NCBI GenBank assembly: GCA_027315255.1
Contig: DAHUYL010000202.1
Span: 1 to 42,799 of the forward strand
Source of the DNA: Solirubrobacterales bacterium
GTDB lineage: Bacteria; Actinomycetota; Thermoleophilia; Solirubrobacterales; Solirubrobacteraceae
Direction of reading: 5' to 3'
DNA: 42,799 nt
Positions 8,589 to 16,115 of this stretch are shown in pieces. The notes below the pieces were generated by a model. That model had not been told where the DNA came from. It saw only the letters and a program-made list of their open reading frames with translations, and made no database searches. The position numbers were made by a program, and so were the translations under genes. Position 1 is the stretch's first letter. Each line of letters starts with the position of its first letter.

Positions 8589-10736
8589 TCAAGGTTTTGA
8601 GCTGATTTGGTAGTGGATTGGGCGGTGATCGCCGGCGAGCCGGGGCGGGGTGTGGTTGATCTGCTCGATCAGGAGGTTGAGCGCGCGAGCGGTTCGGGGG
8701 GCGTGCGGCTCGTCGATCGTGACGACGATCTGGCTGGTTGTGTAGTCGATCCGGCCGGGCTGGTGCAGGAGATGGCGGGCGATCGTGCGGTACTCGTCTG
8801 AGTCGTTGAGATAGCAGTTCAGCGCGCGGGCGAGGTCGAGCTCTGCGTTGTAGGCCAGGAGCCGCAGCACGGTCTGAAGCGCGCGGCGGTTGATCTTCGG
8901 GGTCGCGCGCTGGGCGTCGGGGTCGACCTGGTTGGCGGGCAGCTTGGCGGGGATCGTCTTGAGCGCCTGCTTGGCGGCGGTGATGTCGTGCCGGGCTTGG
9001 TAGAGGTCGGCGGTCAGCATGCATGTCGTCTTGGCGGTGTCGGCGTTCATGGGGGCGGTGTGGTGCTTGCCGAGCTTCTGCTCGAGCTCTGAGGCGGTCC
9101 GCTCGCACGCTCTGAGGTGCGCGAGCGCCTGGGAGCGGGCGGGGTTGCGGACCAGGGCGATGTCCGGCGCGAGGTCCATCGTGTAATCGCAGAGCCAGTG
9201 CAGGCCGTGGTGGTCTTCGAGGTATTTGAACGTGTTCTCGATCCGCCAGCGGCACCGCAGCGTGTACGCCAACCGGGCCGCGGTGCTCCCGATGTCGGAG
9301 GTGAGGATCTGCAGGACGATCTGGTCGTGCTCGTAGACGGTCAGCTGCCGGCATTCGCCGTACCCGTCGATCTCGACGCGCTCGTCCGCGACGTGGATCG
9401 TGCGACGCGTGCCGTCGACCTGCACCCAGGATGTCCGCGGCCGAGCGGTCGTCTCAGCCAGCGGCGCGCGGCGGTAGGTCACCCAGTCGATCCCGCGGTC
9501 GCGCAGCGCGCAGAACGCCTTCGGGTAGGCGCCGCCGCGGTCGAACCCGACCGTGATCGGCCGGCCGGCGGAGATCTCGAGCAGCTGATCAAGGGGGTCG
9601 AGCATTCCCTCGGCGAGCCCTCGCGGCGGGCCGGTGTGAAAGCAGATCGCCCGCCAGCGCTCGTCGACGACGATCGTGTCGTGCCGACCCGGCTCGGCGT
9701 GACGGCGCCGGGTGTTCCACCCCTTGCCGACCGGTCGGGAGCCGGTGTAGGCGACGAAGTGCTCATCGACGAAGAACACCGACGGCGGGTCCTCATCAGC
9801 GTCGAGCATCCCTTTCGCGAGCGCGGCCTGCACCTGAAACGGATCGCACGCGTCCGCCAGCATCCCGAGCCGCGGGCGGAGCGTCCGCAGATGCGGGAAG
9901 CGCTCGACGCCGATCAGCAGCCCCGCGCCGGCGGGCTGCAGGTGCTTGGATCCCTCAAGCGAGGAGCACCCCAGTGCCGAGGCGAGCATCCCCGCGAGCG
10001 CGACCGCGGTCGTGTCATACGCGCGCGCGGGCCCGGACTCAAGCGCACAGAGCACGCGGCCCGCTCCGACCTTCTCCAGAAACGGGTGAAGCAGCATCGC
10101 CCCGCAGTACGCCGAGCGCCCGCCGCCCTCACCCAGCCGCGCCAGCTCCCCGGCCGCGTCCGCCTCTCGGGCCGGGCGGTCAGTCACGCTGTCGCCGTTT
10201 GCGGCCGCCTGCACCGACACGACCGCCACGCTCGCCTCGGCCGGCTCCGGCTCGGCATTTGAGGGGAACGTCTCGACCACGAGCCGCTCCGGCTCGATCC
10301 TCCGAGTCGCCAGAAGCCGCGACACCGTCGCCGCCGAGACTCCCAGCCGCCGTGCGATCTCGCTGCCGGCCATCCCCGCAGCTGAGAACGCGAACGCCCG
10401 CCCGCGAGCGGCCGCGTCGAGCTTCGCCGGACGCCCGCGGACCGGTAGGAGCCCCCACGCGCCGTCCTCGTCGGCCTGACGCCGCAGCCGGCTCACATGC
10501 TCGGGCCGGATCCCGAACAAGCGAGCGACCTCGACCCCGGCCACCCCCGCCCGCGTCAGCGACACGATCGCGAGGTTCCGCATCCCCCGATCGCCCCGCT
10601 CGTACATCGCCAACGCCCGCCCGCCGTGAGACACGACCACGTTCTCGCCGAGCGCCTCCAACCGCAGCTCCATCGCGGGCGGCATTCCCGGCAGCCGGCC
10701 CTCGTCCCCGTCGCTCTGCGCCCTCTCGATCGCCAC
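8589..10736 (-). CDS. IS transposase, DDE type, with two N-terminal helix-turn-helix motifs
   Basis: 715 residues from GTG (10736), ending at TGA 8589-8591. Two HTH-like stretches are visible: residues about 64-86 (GVAGVEVARLFGIRPEHVSR) and 121-145 (GMAGSEIARRLGVSAATVSR). The catalytic core fits a DDE fold: D324 in FFVDEHF, D399 in ITVGFDRGG, E500 in CRWRIENTFKYLEDHHGL, the last resembling the IS4/IS1634-type Y/W-x-R-x-E signature. A tail of about 200 residues follows. Its product would cut and join the 22-bp ends. ATG codons at about residues 18 and 22 are alternative starts. The reading frame is intact, so the element may still be active. Confidence 0.93.
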   Translation of the reverse strand: MAIERAQSDGDEGRLPGMPPAMELRLEALGENVVVSHGGRALAMYERGDRGMRNLAIVSLTRAGVAGVEVARLFGIRPEHVSRLRRQADEDGAWGLLPVRGRPAKLDAAARGRAFAFSAAGMAGSEIARRLGVSAATVSRLLATRRIEPERLVVETFPSNAEPEPAEASVAVVSVQAAANGDSVTDRPAREADAAGELARLGEGGGRSAYCGAMLLHPFLEKVGAGRVLCALESGPARAYDTTAVALAGMLASALGCSSLEGSKHLQPAGAGLLIGVERFPHLRTLRPRLGMLADACDPFQVQAALAKGMLDADEDPPSVFFVDEHFVAYTGSRPVGKGWNTRRRHAEPGRHDTIVVDERWRAICFHTGPPRGLAEGMLDPLDQLLEISAGRPITVGFDRGGAYPKAFCALRDRGIDWVTYRRAPLAETTARPRTSWVQVDGTRRTIHVADERVEIDGYGECRQLTVYEHDQIVLQILTSDIGSTAARLAYTLRCRWRIENTFKYLEDHHGLHWLCDYTMDLAPDIALVRNPARSQALAHLRACERTASELEQKLGKHHTAPMNADTAKTTCMLTADLYQARHDITAAKQALKTIPAKLPANQVDPDAQRATPKINRRALQTVLRLLAYNAELDLARALNCYLNDSDEYRTIARHLLHQPGRIDYTTSQIVVTIDEPHAPRTARALNLLIEQINHTPPRLAGDHRPIHYQISSKP

Positions 10737-10815
10737 CCCCTGAACCTATCAGACTAGCGATGATTATGCAATCTCTATGCCAACAAAAAATACCTGCTAA
10801 ACAAATGAAAACGAA
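10737..10815 (-). promoter_or_regulatory. AT-rich IS leader, probable transposase promoter region
   Basis: Markedly richer in A/T than its surroundings. On the minus strand a possible pair is TTGCAT and TAGGTT with a 17-base gap, placed just before the GTG; the match is weak. On the plus strand the same stretch supplies ATG codons in frame with the interrupted thioredoxin-fold gene. Confidence 0.4.
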
Positions 10816-11620
10816 GGTCTACTGCCGGAGGTCTGAGGCTGCCGCGGCCAGCCGCAGACGGCTCGTGATCCTGGGTGGTGTGGCGCTCGTCGTGATCGCG
10901 GTCGTCGCCGTCGTGATCGCGGTCAGCGGCTCGGGCGGCCCCAGCAGCCCGCCGGGCCAGAACAGCAGCGCGGCGAAGGCCGCTCAATCACGGGTCGACA
11001 GCCTGCTGGCGGGGATCCCGCAGCCGGGCAACAACGTGCTCGGCAGTGCGACCGCGCCCGTGACGATCACCGAGTACGCCGACCTCCAGTGCATCGCGTG
11101 CGCCTCGTTCGCGCTGCCGGCCGGTCAGCAGGCGCCGAGCGGCGCCCAGGGCTCGGGGATCGAGGACGAGCTGATCTCCAGGTACGTCCGCACGGGCGAG
11201 GTCCGGCTCGTCTACAAATCGCTCGAGACCGTGTCCGACCAGTCGCCGATCCCGAAGGCGTTCCAGTCGCAGCAGAGCGCCGCCTATGCCGCGGGGCTCC
11301 AGGGCAAGGGCTGGCACTACATCCTCATGTTCTACAACGAGCAGGGCGCCGAGGGCACCGGCTACGTGACCAACGCGTACCTCGAGGGACTAGCGCGCCA
11401 GATCCCCGGTCTCGACTACGGCAGGTGGCTGGCAGACCGCGCGAGCTCGACGCTGGCGTCGCAGGTCAGCTCCGAGAACGCCGCCGGGACCGCGCTCGAC
11501 GGCGGCCAGGCGGCGACGCCCACGATCGTGGTCAAGGGACCGAAGGGCACTGCCCAGCCGATCGTGGGCCTGCCGGCCAGCTTCAGCCAGCTCGAGTCGA
11601 AGATCAAGTCCGTCGAATAG
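10805..11620 (+). CDS. Membrane-anchored DsbA-family thioredoxin-fold protein, 5' end replaced by IS sequence
   Basis: Host sequence resumes at 10836. The frame is open back through the IS end to ATG 10805 (and ATGs at 10760 and 10766), giving a 271-residue hybrid: MKTKVYCRRSEAAAASRRR, a single membrane segment LVILGGVALVVIAVVAVVIA at about 20-40, a Gly/Ser/Pro linker, then the thioredoxin fold. The redox motif is C96-I-A-C99 in YADLQCIACASF, and a cis-Pro loop is present (ATPTIVV). Such proteins oxidise or isomerise thiols outside the membrane. The IS removed only the 23-residue charged N-terminus, so anchor and catalytic domain survive. Whether anything initiates here is unknown: I see no Shine-Dalgarno before ATG 10805. 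Without initiation it is simply the 3' half of a pseudogene. Confidence 0.82.
   Translation: MKTKVYCRRSEAAAASRRRLVILGGVALVVIAVVAVVIAVSGSGGPSSPPGQNSSAAKAAQSRVDSLLAGIPQPGNNVLGSATAPVTITEYADLQCIACASFALPAGQQAPSGAQGSGIEDELISRYVRTGEVRLVYKSLETVSDQSPIPKAFQSQQSAAYAAGLQGKGWHYILMFYNEQGAEGTGYVTNAYLEGLARQIPGLDYGRWLADRASSTLASQVSSENAAGTALDGGQAATPTIVVKGPKGTAQPIVGLPASFSQLESKIKSVE
10814..10835 (-). repeat. Right terminal inverted repeat of the IS
   Basis: Plus-strand sequence begins AAGGTCTACTGCC and ends GGAGGTCTG; its reverse complement matches the left end at 19 of 22 positions. It is followed directly by the AGGCT target copy. Confidence 0.88.
10836..10840 (+). repeat. Right copy of 5-bp target-site duplication (AGGCT)
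   Basis: Matches 8553-8557. Joining the flanks with one copy retained restores the host reading frame across the junction. Confidence 0.85.
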
Positions 11621-11664
11621 CGGCCAGCACCACCGGGCCGGCGCGGCGCGGTCCGACGTTCGCC

Positions 11665-12612
11665 TCAGCGAGCGGCAGTGCCGGAGGGGCCGTGGGCCCG
11701 CTCTCCGTGGACGATCCGTCGGGCGAGATCGGCGATGAGCGAAAGCGCCTCGGCGTGCATCTGCCTCCACGTGACCCGCATGAGATCGATCCGAGCGGCG
11801 CTGAGCGCCCGGTCCTTGCGGCGGTCCCGCTCGAATGCGCTCCTCGTCGAGTGCCATTGAAAGCCGTCCACCTCGACCGCGACGTGCGCCGCCCGCCACA
11901 GGAAGTCAACCGTGAACTCGCCGACGCGGGCGTTGCATTCGGGAGGCGGGAGTTCGGCGGCGCGGATCAGCGCGAGCATCCGCTCCTCCGCAGCAGAGCG
12001 CGTGACCGTCGCCTCCCCGCGGCGGCGCAGGAGCTGCCGCAGCACCGCACGGCCCTGCCGCCCGGGCGATCGCTCGACGAGCTCGGTCACGGACTGGACC
12101 GTGACGATCCCGATCGCGAGCGCCTCGTCGAGCGCGCGCTCCAGCTCGCGGGGAGTCAGGACGGCGGCGAGGTCGAGCAGGGTCTGCTCGGGACACGTGA
12201 CCGGCAATCCGTCGACGATCGTTCCGCGGATCGCCAGCACGATCGGGTCGGCGCGGTGGACCCGGATTCCCGTGCGACGGCGCCCGCCCCTGTTGCGGCA
12301 GACCGTGACATCGACGACCCCGTCGTCGGGCGGCAGGGCCAATCGCCAGCGCCGCCCGGCGCTCAGATGCGAGAGCAGCGAGCCGAGCGGAACGGTGAGG
12401 AGGGCCTCGATCTCGGCGGACAGCGGGCCGGGCGTCCTGTGGCCGACTGCGTACACGCCCCGGTGCCGCCGGATCAGCGAGCCTCGGCGCAAGCGACCGG
12501 CGATCTGGCGGGGGCTCAATCCCGCGCTGATCAGCTGCCAGTGCGCGACGCGACCCTGCTGCGCGTCGCCGAGCTGCGAGATCCGTGCGTCGGGATGTCC
12601 CGAGACCGGCAT
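11665..12612 (-). CDS. AbiEi-type antitoxin-like N-terminus with DUF559 endonuclease-like domain
   Basis: 315 residues from ATG 12612; an open frame continues upstream to 12879 through a Pro/Gly/Asn-rich stretch that is probably not coding. The N-terminus (ISQLGDAQQGRVAHWQLISA, IAGRLRRGSLIRRHRGVYAV) looks like the winged-helix region of AbiEi-family antitoxins. The C-terminus (VGEFTVDFLWRAAHVAVEVD, then GFQWHSTRSAFERDRRKDRA) resembles DUF559, a Vsr/PD-(D/E)XK-like fold, with VDFLW and EVDG as candidate catalytic positions. No partner toxin gene is adjacent. It converges with the thioredoxin-fold gene, 44 bp apart. Function is not known; the family is common as single genes in Actinobacteria. 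Confidence 0.8.
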   Translation of the reverse strand: MPVSGHPDARISQLGDAQQGRVAHWQLISAGLSPRQIAGRLRRGSLIRRHRGVYAVGHRTPGPLSAEIEALLTVPLGSLLSHLSAGRRWRLALPPDDGVVDVTVCRNRGGRRRTGIRVHRADPIVLAIRGTIVDGLPVTCPEQTLLDLAAVLTPRELERALDEALAIGIVTVQSVTELVERSPGRQGRAVLRQLLRRRGEATVTRSAAEERMLALIRAAELPPPECNARVGEFTVDFLWRAAHVAVEVDGFQWHSTRSAFERDRRKDRALSAARIDLMRVTWRQMHAEALSLIADLARRIVHGERAHGPSGTAAR

Positions 12613-12765
12613 AACCTCGATCGCACCGATCACCGGCACCCACACTGTGCCCGAATGCGCTCTGCCGGGGCGCTGGTGCGCCAGGTCGCTCGGCCCGGGG
12701 GGTGCTGGTGCAGACGTGCGGTCATCGTTCCGGTGTATTGGAGGGCGGGCCTCGCGGTGGGTATC

Positions 12766-12801
12766 GGGGGCGTTGGGGCCGCCGGGGGCGTTGGGGCCGC
12801 T
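12766..12801 (+). repeat. 18-bp tandem repeat, two copies plus a degenerate third
   Basis: Copies at 12766-12783 and 12784-12801 differ only in the last base; a decayed copy continues to about 12812. In the minus frame upstream of the DUF559-like start it reads GPNAPG. Confidence 0.8.
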
Positions 12802-12985
12802 CGGGGCGTCGGGCAGGCGGCGCTGAGGTTGGAGAGGTGAGTTGGTCATGCCCTCAGACGCTGCCGCGTGTCGGACCACCCCCGGCGGTGCTCCGGACGA
12901 ATCGGCTCAAATCCGGCTCTAATTCGTCGCAGATCCATTGCTCCGCGTCGCGAACGGGGTGAAGGCGCCGGTGCGAGGGGAGCTT

Positions 12986-12993
12986 GCTACTAT
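12986..12993 (+). promoter_or_regulatory. Possible -10 box for the rpmJ-rpsM cluster
   Basis: TACTAT at 12988-12993 lies in an otherwise GC-rich gap about 130 bp before rpmJ. No convincing -35 box is visible at 16-18 bp, so this is a weak call. A promoter somewhere in this gap is expected, because the gap and an opposing gene separate rpmJ from the upstream ribosomal cluster. Confidence 0.3.
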
Positions 12994-13124
12994 CCGTCGA
13001 TGCGCCCGCAGCGCCCGCGTTGTGCTGCGCGTGCCATACCCATCCGTGGTAGCGGCGACCGCACCGGTCGCCAGAGCCGCGAATGCGGATCCACCGAGAC
13101 CAGCCAGGACGAGAGCGAAGCGAC

Positions 13125-13238
13125 GTGAAAGTACGACCGTCGGTCAAACCGATGTGCGAGAAGTGCAAGATCATCCGCCGCCACGGGCGGGTGCTCGTGA
13201 TCTGCTCCAATCCGCGGCACAAGCAGCGGCAGGGCTAG
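13125..13238 (+). CDS. rpmJ: 50S ribosomal protein L36
   Basis: 37 residues from GTG 13125: [20 protein letters not shown] then [17 protein letters not shown]. The zinc site is the classical CxxC...C...H arrangement, so this is the zinc-binding form. L36 is the smallest 50S protein and links 23S domains near the peptidyl-transferase region. It is far shorter than usual ORF cut-offs. It precedes rpsM by 18 bases and opens the alpha cluster here. Confidence 0.96.
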   Translation: MKVRPSVKPMCEKCKIIRRHGRVLVICSNPRHKQRQG

Positions 13239-13256
13239 GAGCGGACCACCACCACC

Positions 13257-13640
13257 ATGGCACGGATCAGCGGGGTCAACATCCCTCTCAACAAGCGGGT
13301 CGAGATCGGCCTCACATACATCTACGGGATCGGGCGACCGACCTCGAACAAGCTGCTCGCGGAGATCGGGATCGAGCCCGACCGCAAGGTGCGCGACCTG
13401 ACCGAGGAAGAGGTCGTCAAGCTCCGCGACGCGATCGACGGCGCGCTCGTGGTCGAGGGCGACCTGCGCCGTGAGCGCTCGCAGAACATCAAGCGCCTGC
13501 AGGAGATCGGCTGCTATCGCGGCCTGCGGCACCGCCGCGGCCTGCCGGTCCGCGGACAGAACACGAAGACCAATGCGCGCACGCGCAAGGGTCCGAAGCG
13601 GATGCAGGTTGCAGGCAAGAAGAAGGCGGGCAAGAAGTGA
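13257..13640 (+). CDS. rpsM: 30S ribosomal protein S13
   Basis: 127 residues: [39 protein letters not shown], then [20 protein letters not shown] and the basic tail ending in GKKKAGKK. S13 sits in the 30S head, contacts P-site tRNA with its tail and bridges to L5. Length and motifs are ordinary. Start fixed by the canonical MARI N-terminus. Confidence 0.98.
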   Translation: MARISGVNIPLNKRVEIGLTYIYGIGRPTSNKLLAEIGIEPDRKVRDLTEEEVVKLRDAIDGALVVEGDLRRERSQNIKRLQEIGCYRGLRHRRGLPVRGQNTKTNARTRKGPKRMQVAGKKKAGKK

Positions 13641-13654
13641 GCGTGAACCACTAG

Positions 13655-14050
13655 ATGCCAGCTCCTCGCAGGCCTCAGCGTGGCCGCCGTCGCGTTCGAA
13701 AGAACATTCCGATCGGCCAGGCCCACATCAAGACGTCCTTCAACAACACGATCGTCTCGCTCACCGACCGCGAGGGCAATGTGATCGCCTGGGAGTCAGC
13801 CGGCGGTGCCGGCTTCAAGGGCTCGCGCAAGTCGACCCCGTTCGCCGCCCAGGTGACCGCCGACGCGGCAGCCCGCAAGGGGATCGAGCACGGCCTGCAG
13901 AAGGTCGAGGTGTTCGTCAAAGGCCCGGGGTCGGGCCGTGAGACGGCGATCCGCTCACTCCAGGCCGCCGGGCTCGAGGTGACCGGCGTCAAGGACGTGA
14001 CGCCACAGGCGCACAACGGCTGCCGGCCCCGGAAGCGGAGGAGGGTCTAA
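13655..14050 (+). CDS. rpsK: 30S ribosomal protein S11
   Basis: 131 residues. After a basic N-terminus ([20 protein letters not shown]) come the S11 blocks [60 protein letters not shown] and the C-terminal [19 protein letters not shown]11 lines the 30S platform near the E site with S7. It lies 14 bp after rpsM and 4 bp before rpsD. Confidence 0.98.
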   Translation: MPAPRRPQRGRRRVRKNIPIGQAHIKTSFNNTIVSLTDREGNVIAWESAGGAGFKGSRKSTPFAAQVTADAAARKGIEHGLQKVEVFVKGPGSGRETAIRSLQAAGLEVTGVKDVTPQAHNGCRPRKRRRV

Positions 14051-14054
14051 CCCC

Positions 14055-14675
14055 ATGGCGCGGGACACAGGACCACAGTGCAAGCAGTGCCGCCGCGAGG
14101 GGCAGAAGCTGTTCCTCAAGGGCGAGCGCTGCCTGACCGACAAGTGCGGCGTCGAGCGTCGTTCCTACCCGCCCGGCGAGCACGGTCGCGGGCGCCAGAA
14201 GCAGAGCGAGTACCGCGTCCAGCTGCGCGAGAAGCAGAAGGCGAAGCGGTATTACGGGGTGCTCGAGAGGCAATTCCGGATCTACTACGAGAAGGCGTCG
14301 CGCCAGCCGGGGATCACCGGCGAGAACCTGCTGCGCACGCTCGAGTGCCGATTCGACAATGTCCTCGTCCGCCTCGGTTTCGCGGCCTCGCGCCGGCAGG
14401 CGCGGCAGCTGATCCTTCACGGCCACTGGACCGTCAACGGGCGGCGCGTGAACATTCCCAGCTACCAGCTGCGGGACAACGATGTGATCGCGATCCACGC
14501 CCGCTCGACCGCGACCCAGGTGATCCGCGACGCGACCGAGCTGACCGGCCAGGTCCCCGCCTGGCTGCAGGCCGACCACGACTCGCTCACGGCCAAGGTG
14601 CTGCGCAAGCCCGAGCGGCGCGAGATCGCCGCTCCGGTGCAGGAGCAGCTGATCGTCGAGCTGTACTCGAAGTAA
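14055..14675 (+). CDS. rpsD: 30S ribosomal protein S4, zinc-binding form
   Basis: 206 residues. Near the N-terminus the cysteines in QCKQCRREGQKLF and RCLTDKCGVERRSYPPGEHG form the zinc knuckle of C+ type S4. The S4 RNA-binding domain follows (LECRFDNVLVRLGFAASRRQ, ARQLILHGHWTVNGRRVNIP). S4 starts 30S assembly and in some bacteria represses the alpha operon. The gene is well conserved. It is followed by a 90-bp gap before rpoA that contains no gene. Confidence 0.98.
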   Translation: MARDTGPQCKQCRREGQKLFLKGERCLTDKCGVERRSYPPGEHGRGRQKQSEYRVQLREKQKAKRYYGVLERQFRIYYEKASRQPGITGENLLRTLECRFDNVLVRLGFAASRRQARQLILHGHWTVNGRRVNIPSYQLRDNDVIAIHARSTATQVIRDATELTGQVPAWLQADHDSLTAKVLRKPERREIAAPVQEQLIVELYSK

Positions 14676-14765
14676 ACCCTGACAGTCGCGCCCGGCACCG
14701 CCGCGCGACACCGAGACCGTCGCCCCGGGAGGCGGCGCCCTGAACCCACGATCTAGGAACGCGCG

Positions 14766-15746
14766 ATGCTTGACTTCCAAGTCCCCCGAATCTCCAGCGA
14801 GAACGTCGACGAGAACCGCGGCTCGTTCGTGATCGAGCCGCTCGACCGCGGCTTCGGTTACACGTTCGGCAACTCGCTGCGGCGGGTCCTGCTCTCGTCG
14901 CTGGCCGGTGCCGCAGTCACGAGCGTTCGGATCGAGGGCGTCGCGCACGAGTTCTCGACGATCAAGGGCGTCAAGGAGGACGTCACCGACATCGTCCTGA
15001 ACCTGAAGGGGATCGTCTGCCGGATGCACTCGGACGCGACCGAGGTCGAGGCTCCGCTGGTCGTCACCGGCCCGGGTGAGATCACGGCCAAGGACATCGA
15101 CCTCCCGTCCGGCGTCGAGATCCTCAACCCCGAGGCGCACATCGCGACGCTCGAGAAGCAGACCAAGCTCGAGGTGTACCTGACGATCGGCCGCGGGCGC
15201 GGCTACCGTCCGGCGGACGAGAACAAGTCGCCCGACCAGCCGATCGGCGTGATCCCGATCGACTCGATCTTCTCGCCCGTCAGGCGTGTCGCGTACAACG
15301 TCGAACAGGCCCGCGTCGGCCAGCGGACCGACTTCGACAAGCTGACGCTCGACATCGAGACCGACGGCTCGATCGACCCGCACGCGGCGCTGCGCGAGGC
15401 AGCCGAGATCCTGATCTCACAGCTGGCGATCTTCACCGACGCCGACCGCGTGGTCGAGCTGCGCGACACGGGCTCGACGGCGATGCTCGACCAGGGTCTG
15501 TCAGGCACCGATGCGCTCCGCTCGCCGGTCCGCGCCCCGAACGCGATGGACGACATCCTGATCGAGGAGCTCGAGCTCGGCGTTCGCTCGTACAACTGCC
15601 TGAAGCGCGCCGGGATCCAGACGGTCGGCGACCTGGTCGCCAAGACCGAGGGCGAGCTCAACGCGATCCCGAACTTCGGCAAGAAGTCGATCGACGAGGT
15701 GATCGAGACGTTGCACGCGCGCGGCCTGGCGCTGCGCGAGGGCTAA
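14766..15746 (+). CDS. rpoA: DNA-directed RNA polymerase subunit alpha
   Basis: 326 residues. The N-terminal dimerisation domain shows FVIEPLDRGFGYTFGNSLRR and VLLSSLAGAAVTSVRIEGVA, then VEQARVGQRTDFDKLTLDIE. The C-terminal domain (about 250-326; LELGVRSYNCLKRAGIQTVG, IPNFGKKSIDEVIETL) is complete and would contact UP elements and activators. Position between rpsD and rplQ is the classical alpha operon order. Nothing is missing. Confidence 0.98.
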   Translation: MLDFQVPRISSENVDENRGSFVIEPLDRGFGYTFGNSLRRVLLSSLAGAAVTSVRIEGVAHEFSTIKGVKEDVTDIVLNLKGIVCRMHSDATEVEAPLVVTGPGEITAKDIDLPSGVEILNPEAHIATLEKQTKLEVYLTIGRGRGYRPADENKSPDQPIGVIPIDSIFSPVRRVAYNVEQARVGQRTDFDKLTLDIETDGSIDPHAALREAAEILISQLAIFTDADRVVELRDTGSTAMLDQGLSGTDALRSPVRAPNAMDDILIEELELGVRSYNCLKRAGIQTVGDLVAKTEGELNAIPNFGKKSIDEVIETLHARGLALREG

Positions 15747-15761
15747 GATCCCGGGACCGCC

Positions 15762-16115
15762 ATGCGCCACCAACGCAATCGCTACCAGCTGAGCCGCAGC
15801 TCCGCGCACCGCAAAGCGCTGCTGATGAACCTCTCGAAAGAGGTGATCGAGCACGAGCGGATCCAGACGACCGAGACCAAGGCCAAGGCCGTCAAGCCCG
15901 AGCTCGAGAAGCTGATCACGCTCGCCAAGCGCGGTGATCTGCACGCGCGCCGGCAGGCACTGTCGGCGCTGGGTCAGGACAAGTTCGCGGTGTACAAGCT
16001 GTTCGAAGAGGTCGCGCCGCGCTACACCGAGCGTAACGGCGGCTACACGCGGATCCTGAAGCTCGGCCCGCGGCGTTCCGACGCGACCGAGATGGTCCTG
16101 CTAGAGCTGGTCTGA
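15762..16115 (+). CDS. rplQ: 50S ribosomal protein L17
   Basis: 117 residues: [59 protein letters not shown], and the end [21 protein letters not shown]17 lies near the tunnel exit of the 50S subunit. Its stop (TGA 16113-16115) overlaps the proposed CTG start of truA. Confidence 0.97.
   Translation: MRHQRNRYQLSRSSAHRKALLMNLSKEVIEHERIQTTETKAKAVKPELEKLITLAKRGDLHARRQALSALGQDKFAVYKLFEEVAPRYTERNGGYTRILKLGPRRSDATEMVLLELV

Larger units (their letters stand above)
8558..10835. mobile_element. Complete insertion sequence, 2278 bp
   Basis: The element is bounded by imperfect inverted repeats (8558-8579 and 10814-10835, 19 of 22 bases matching, outermost CAGACCTCCGG) and flanked by AGGCT duplications. 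It holds one long minus-strand transposase gene (8589-10736), whose stop lies 10 bp inside the left repeat. The stretch 10737-10815 is AT-rich compared with everything around it and is the only room for a promoter. I could not assign a named IS family from memory; the protein has an IS4-like DDE layout. Confidence 0.9.
12613..13124. other. Long gap where infA would be expected
   Basis: About 510 bases between the divergent AbiEi/DUF559-like gene and rpmJ. I looked in all frames for the short S1-like InfA protein (GxVxExLPNAMFxV, RILPGDRV) and found none. The stretch 12766-12812 is a GGGGCGTTGGGGCCGC-type repeat that reads GPNAPG in the minus frame. A possible -10 for the rpmJ cluster lies at 12988. 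Nothing else is recognisable. Confidence 0.6.

Noticed and set aside
8589-10736. Passenger or toxin gene inside the IS
   Set aside because: Only one frame carries a coherent protein (the transposase); opposite-strand frames such as 9117-10262 and 9974-10750 are shadows with no motifs.
11089-12840. 583-residue plus-strand open frame
   Set aside because: Runs through the thioredoxin-fold gene in another frame and then antisense to the DUF559-like gene; no recognisable domain.
12612-12879. N-terminal extension of the AbiEi/DUF559-like gene to 12879
   Set aside because: The extra 89 residues are Pro/Gly/Asn repeats from an 18-bp tandem repeat; the family start normally lies just before the ISQLGDAQQGRVAHWQL block, so ATG 12612 is preferred, though not proven.
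12938-13474. Possible infA in the gap before rpmJ
   Set aside because: Translated in all frames; none shows the IF-1 S1-fold blocks, and the longest frame runs into rpmJ and rpsM out of phase.
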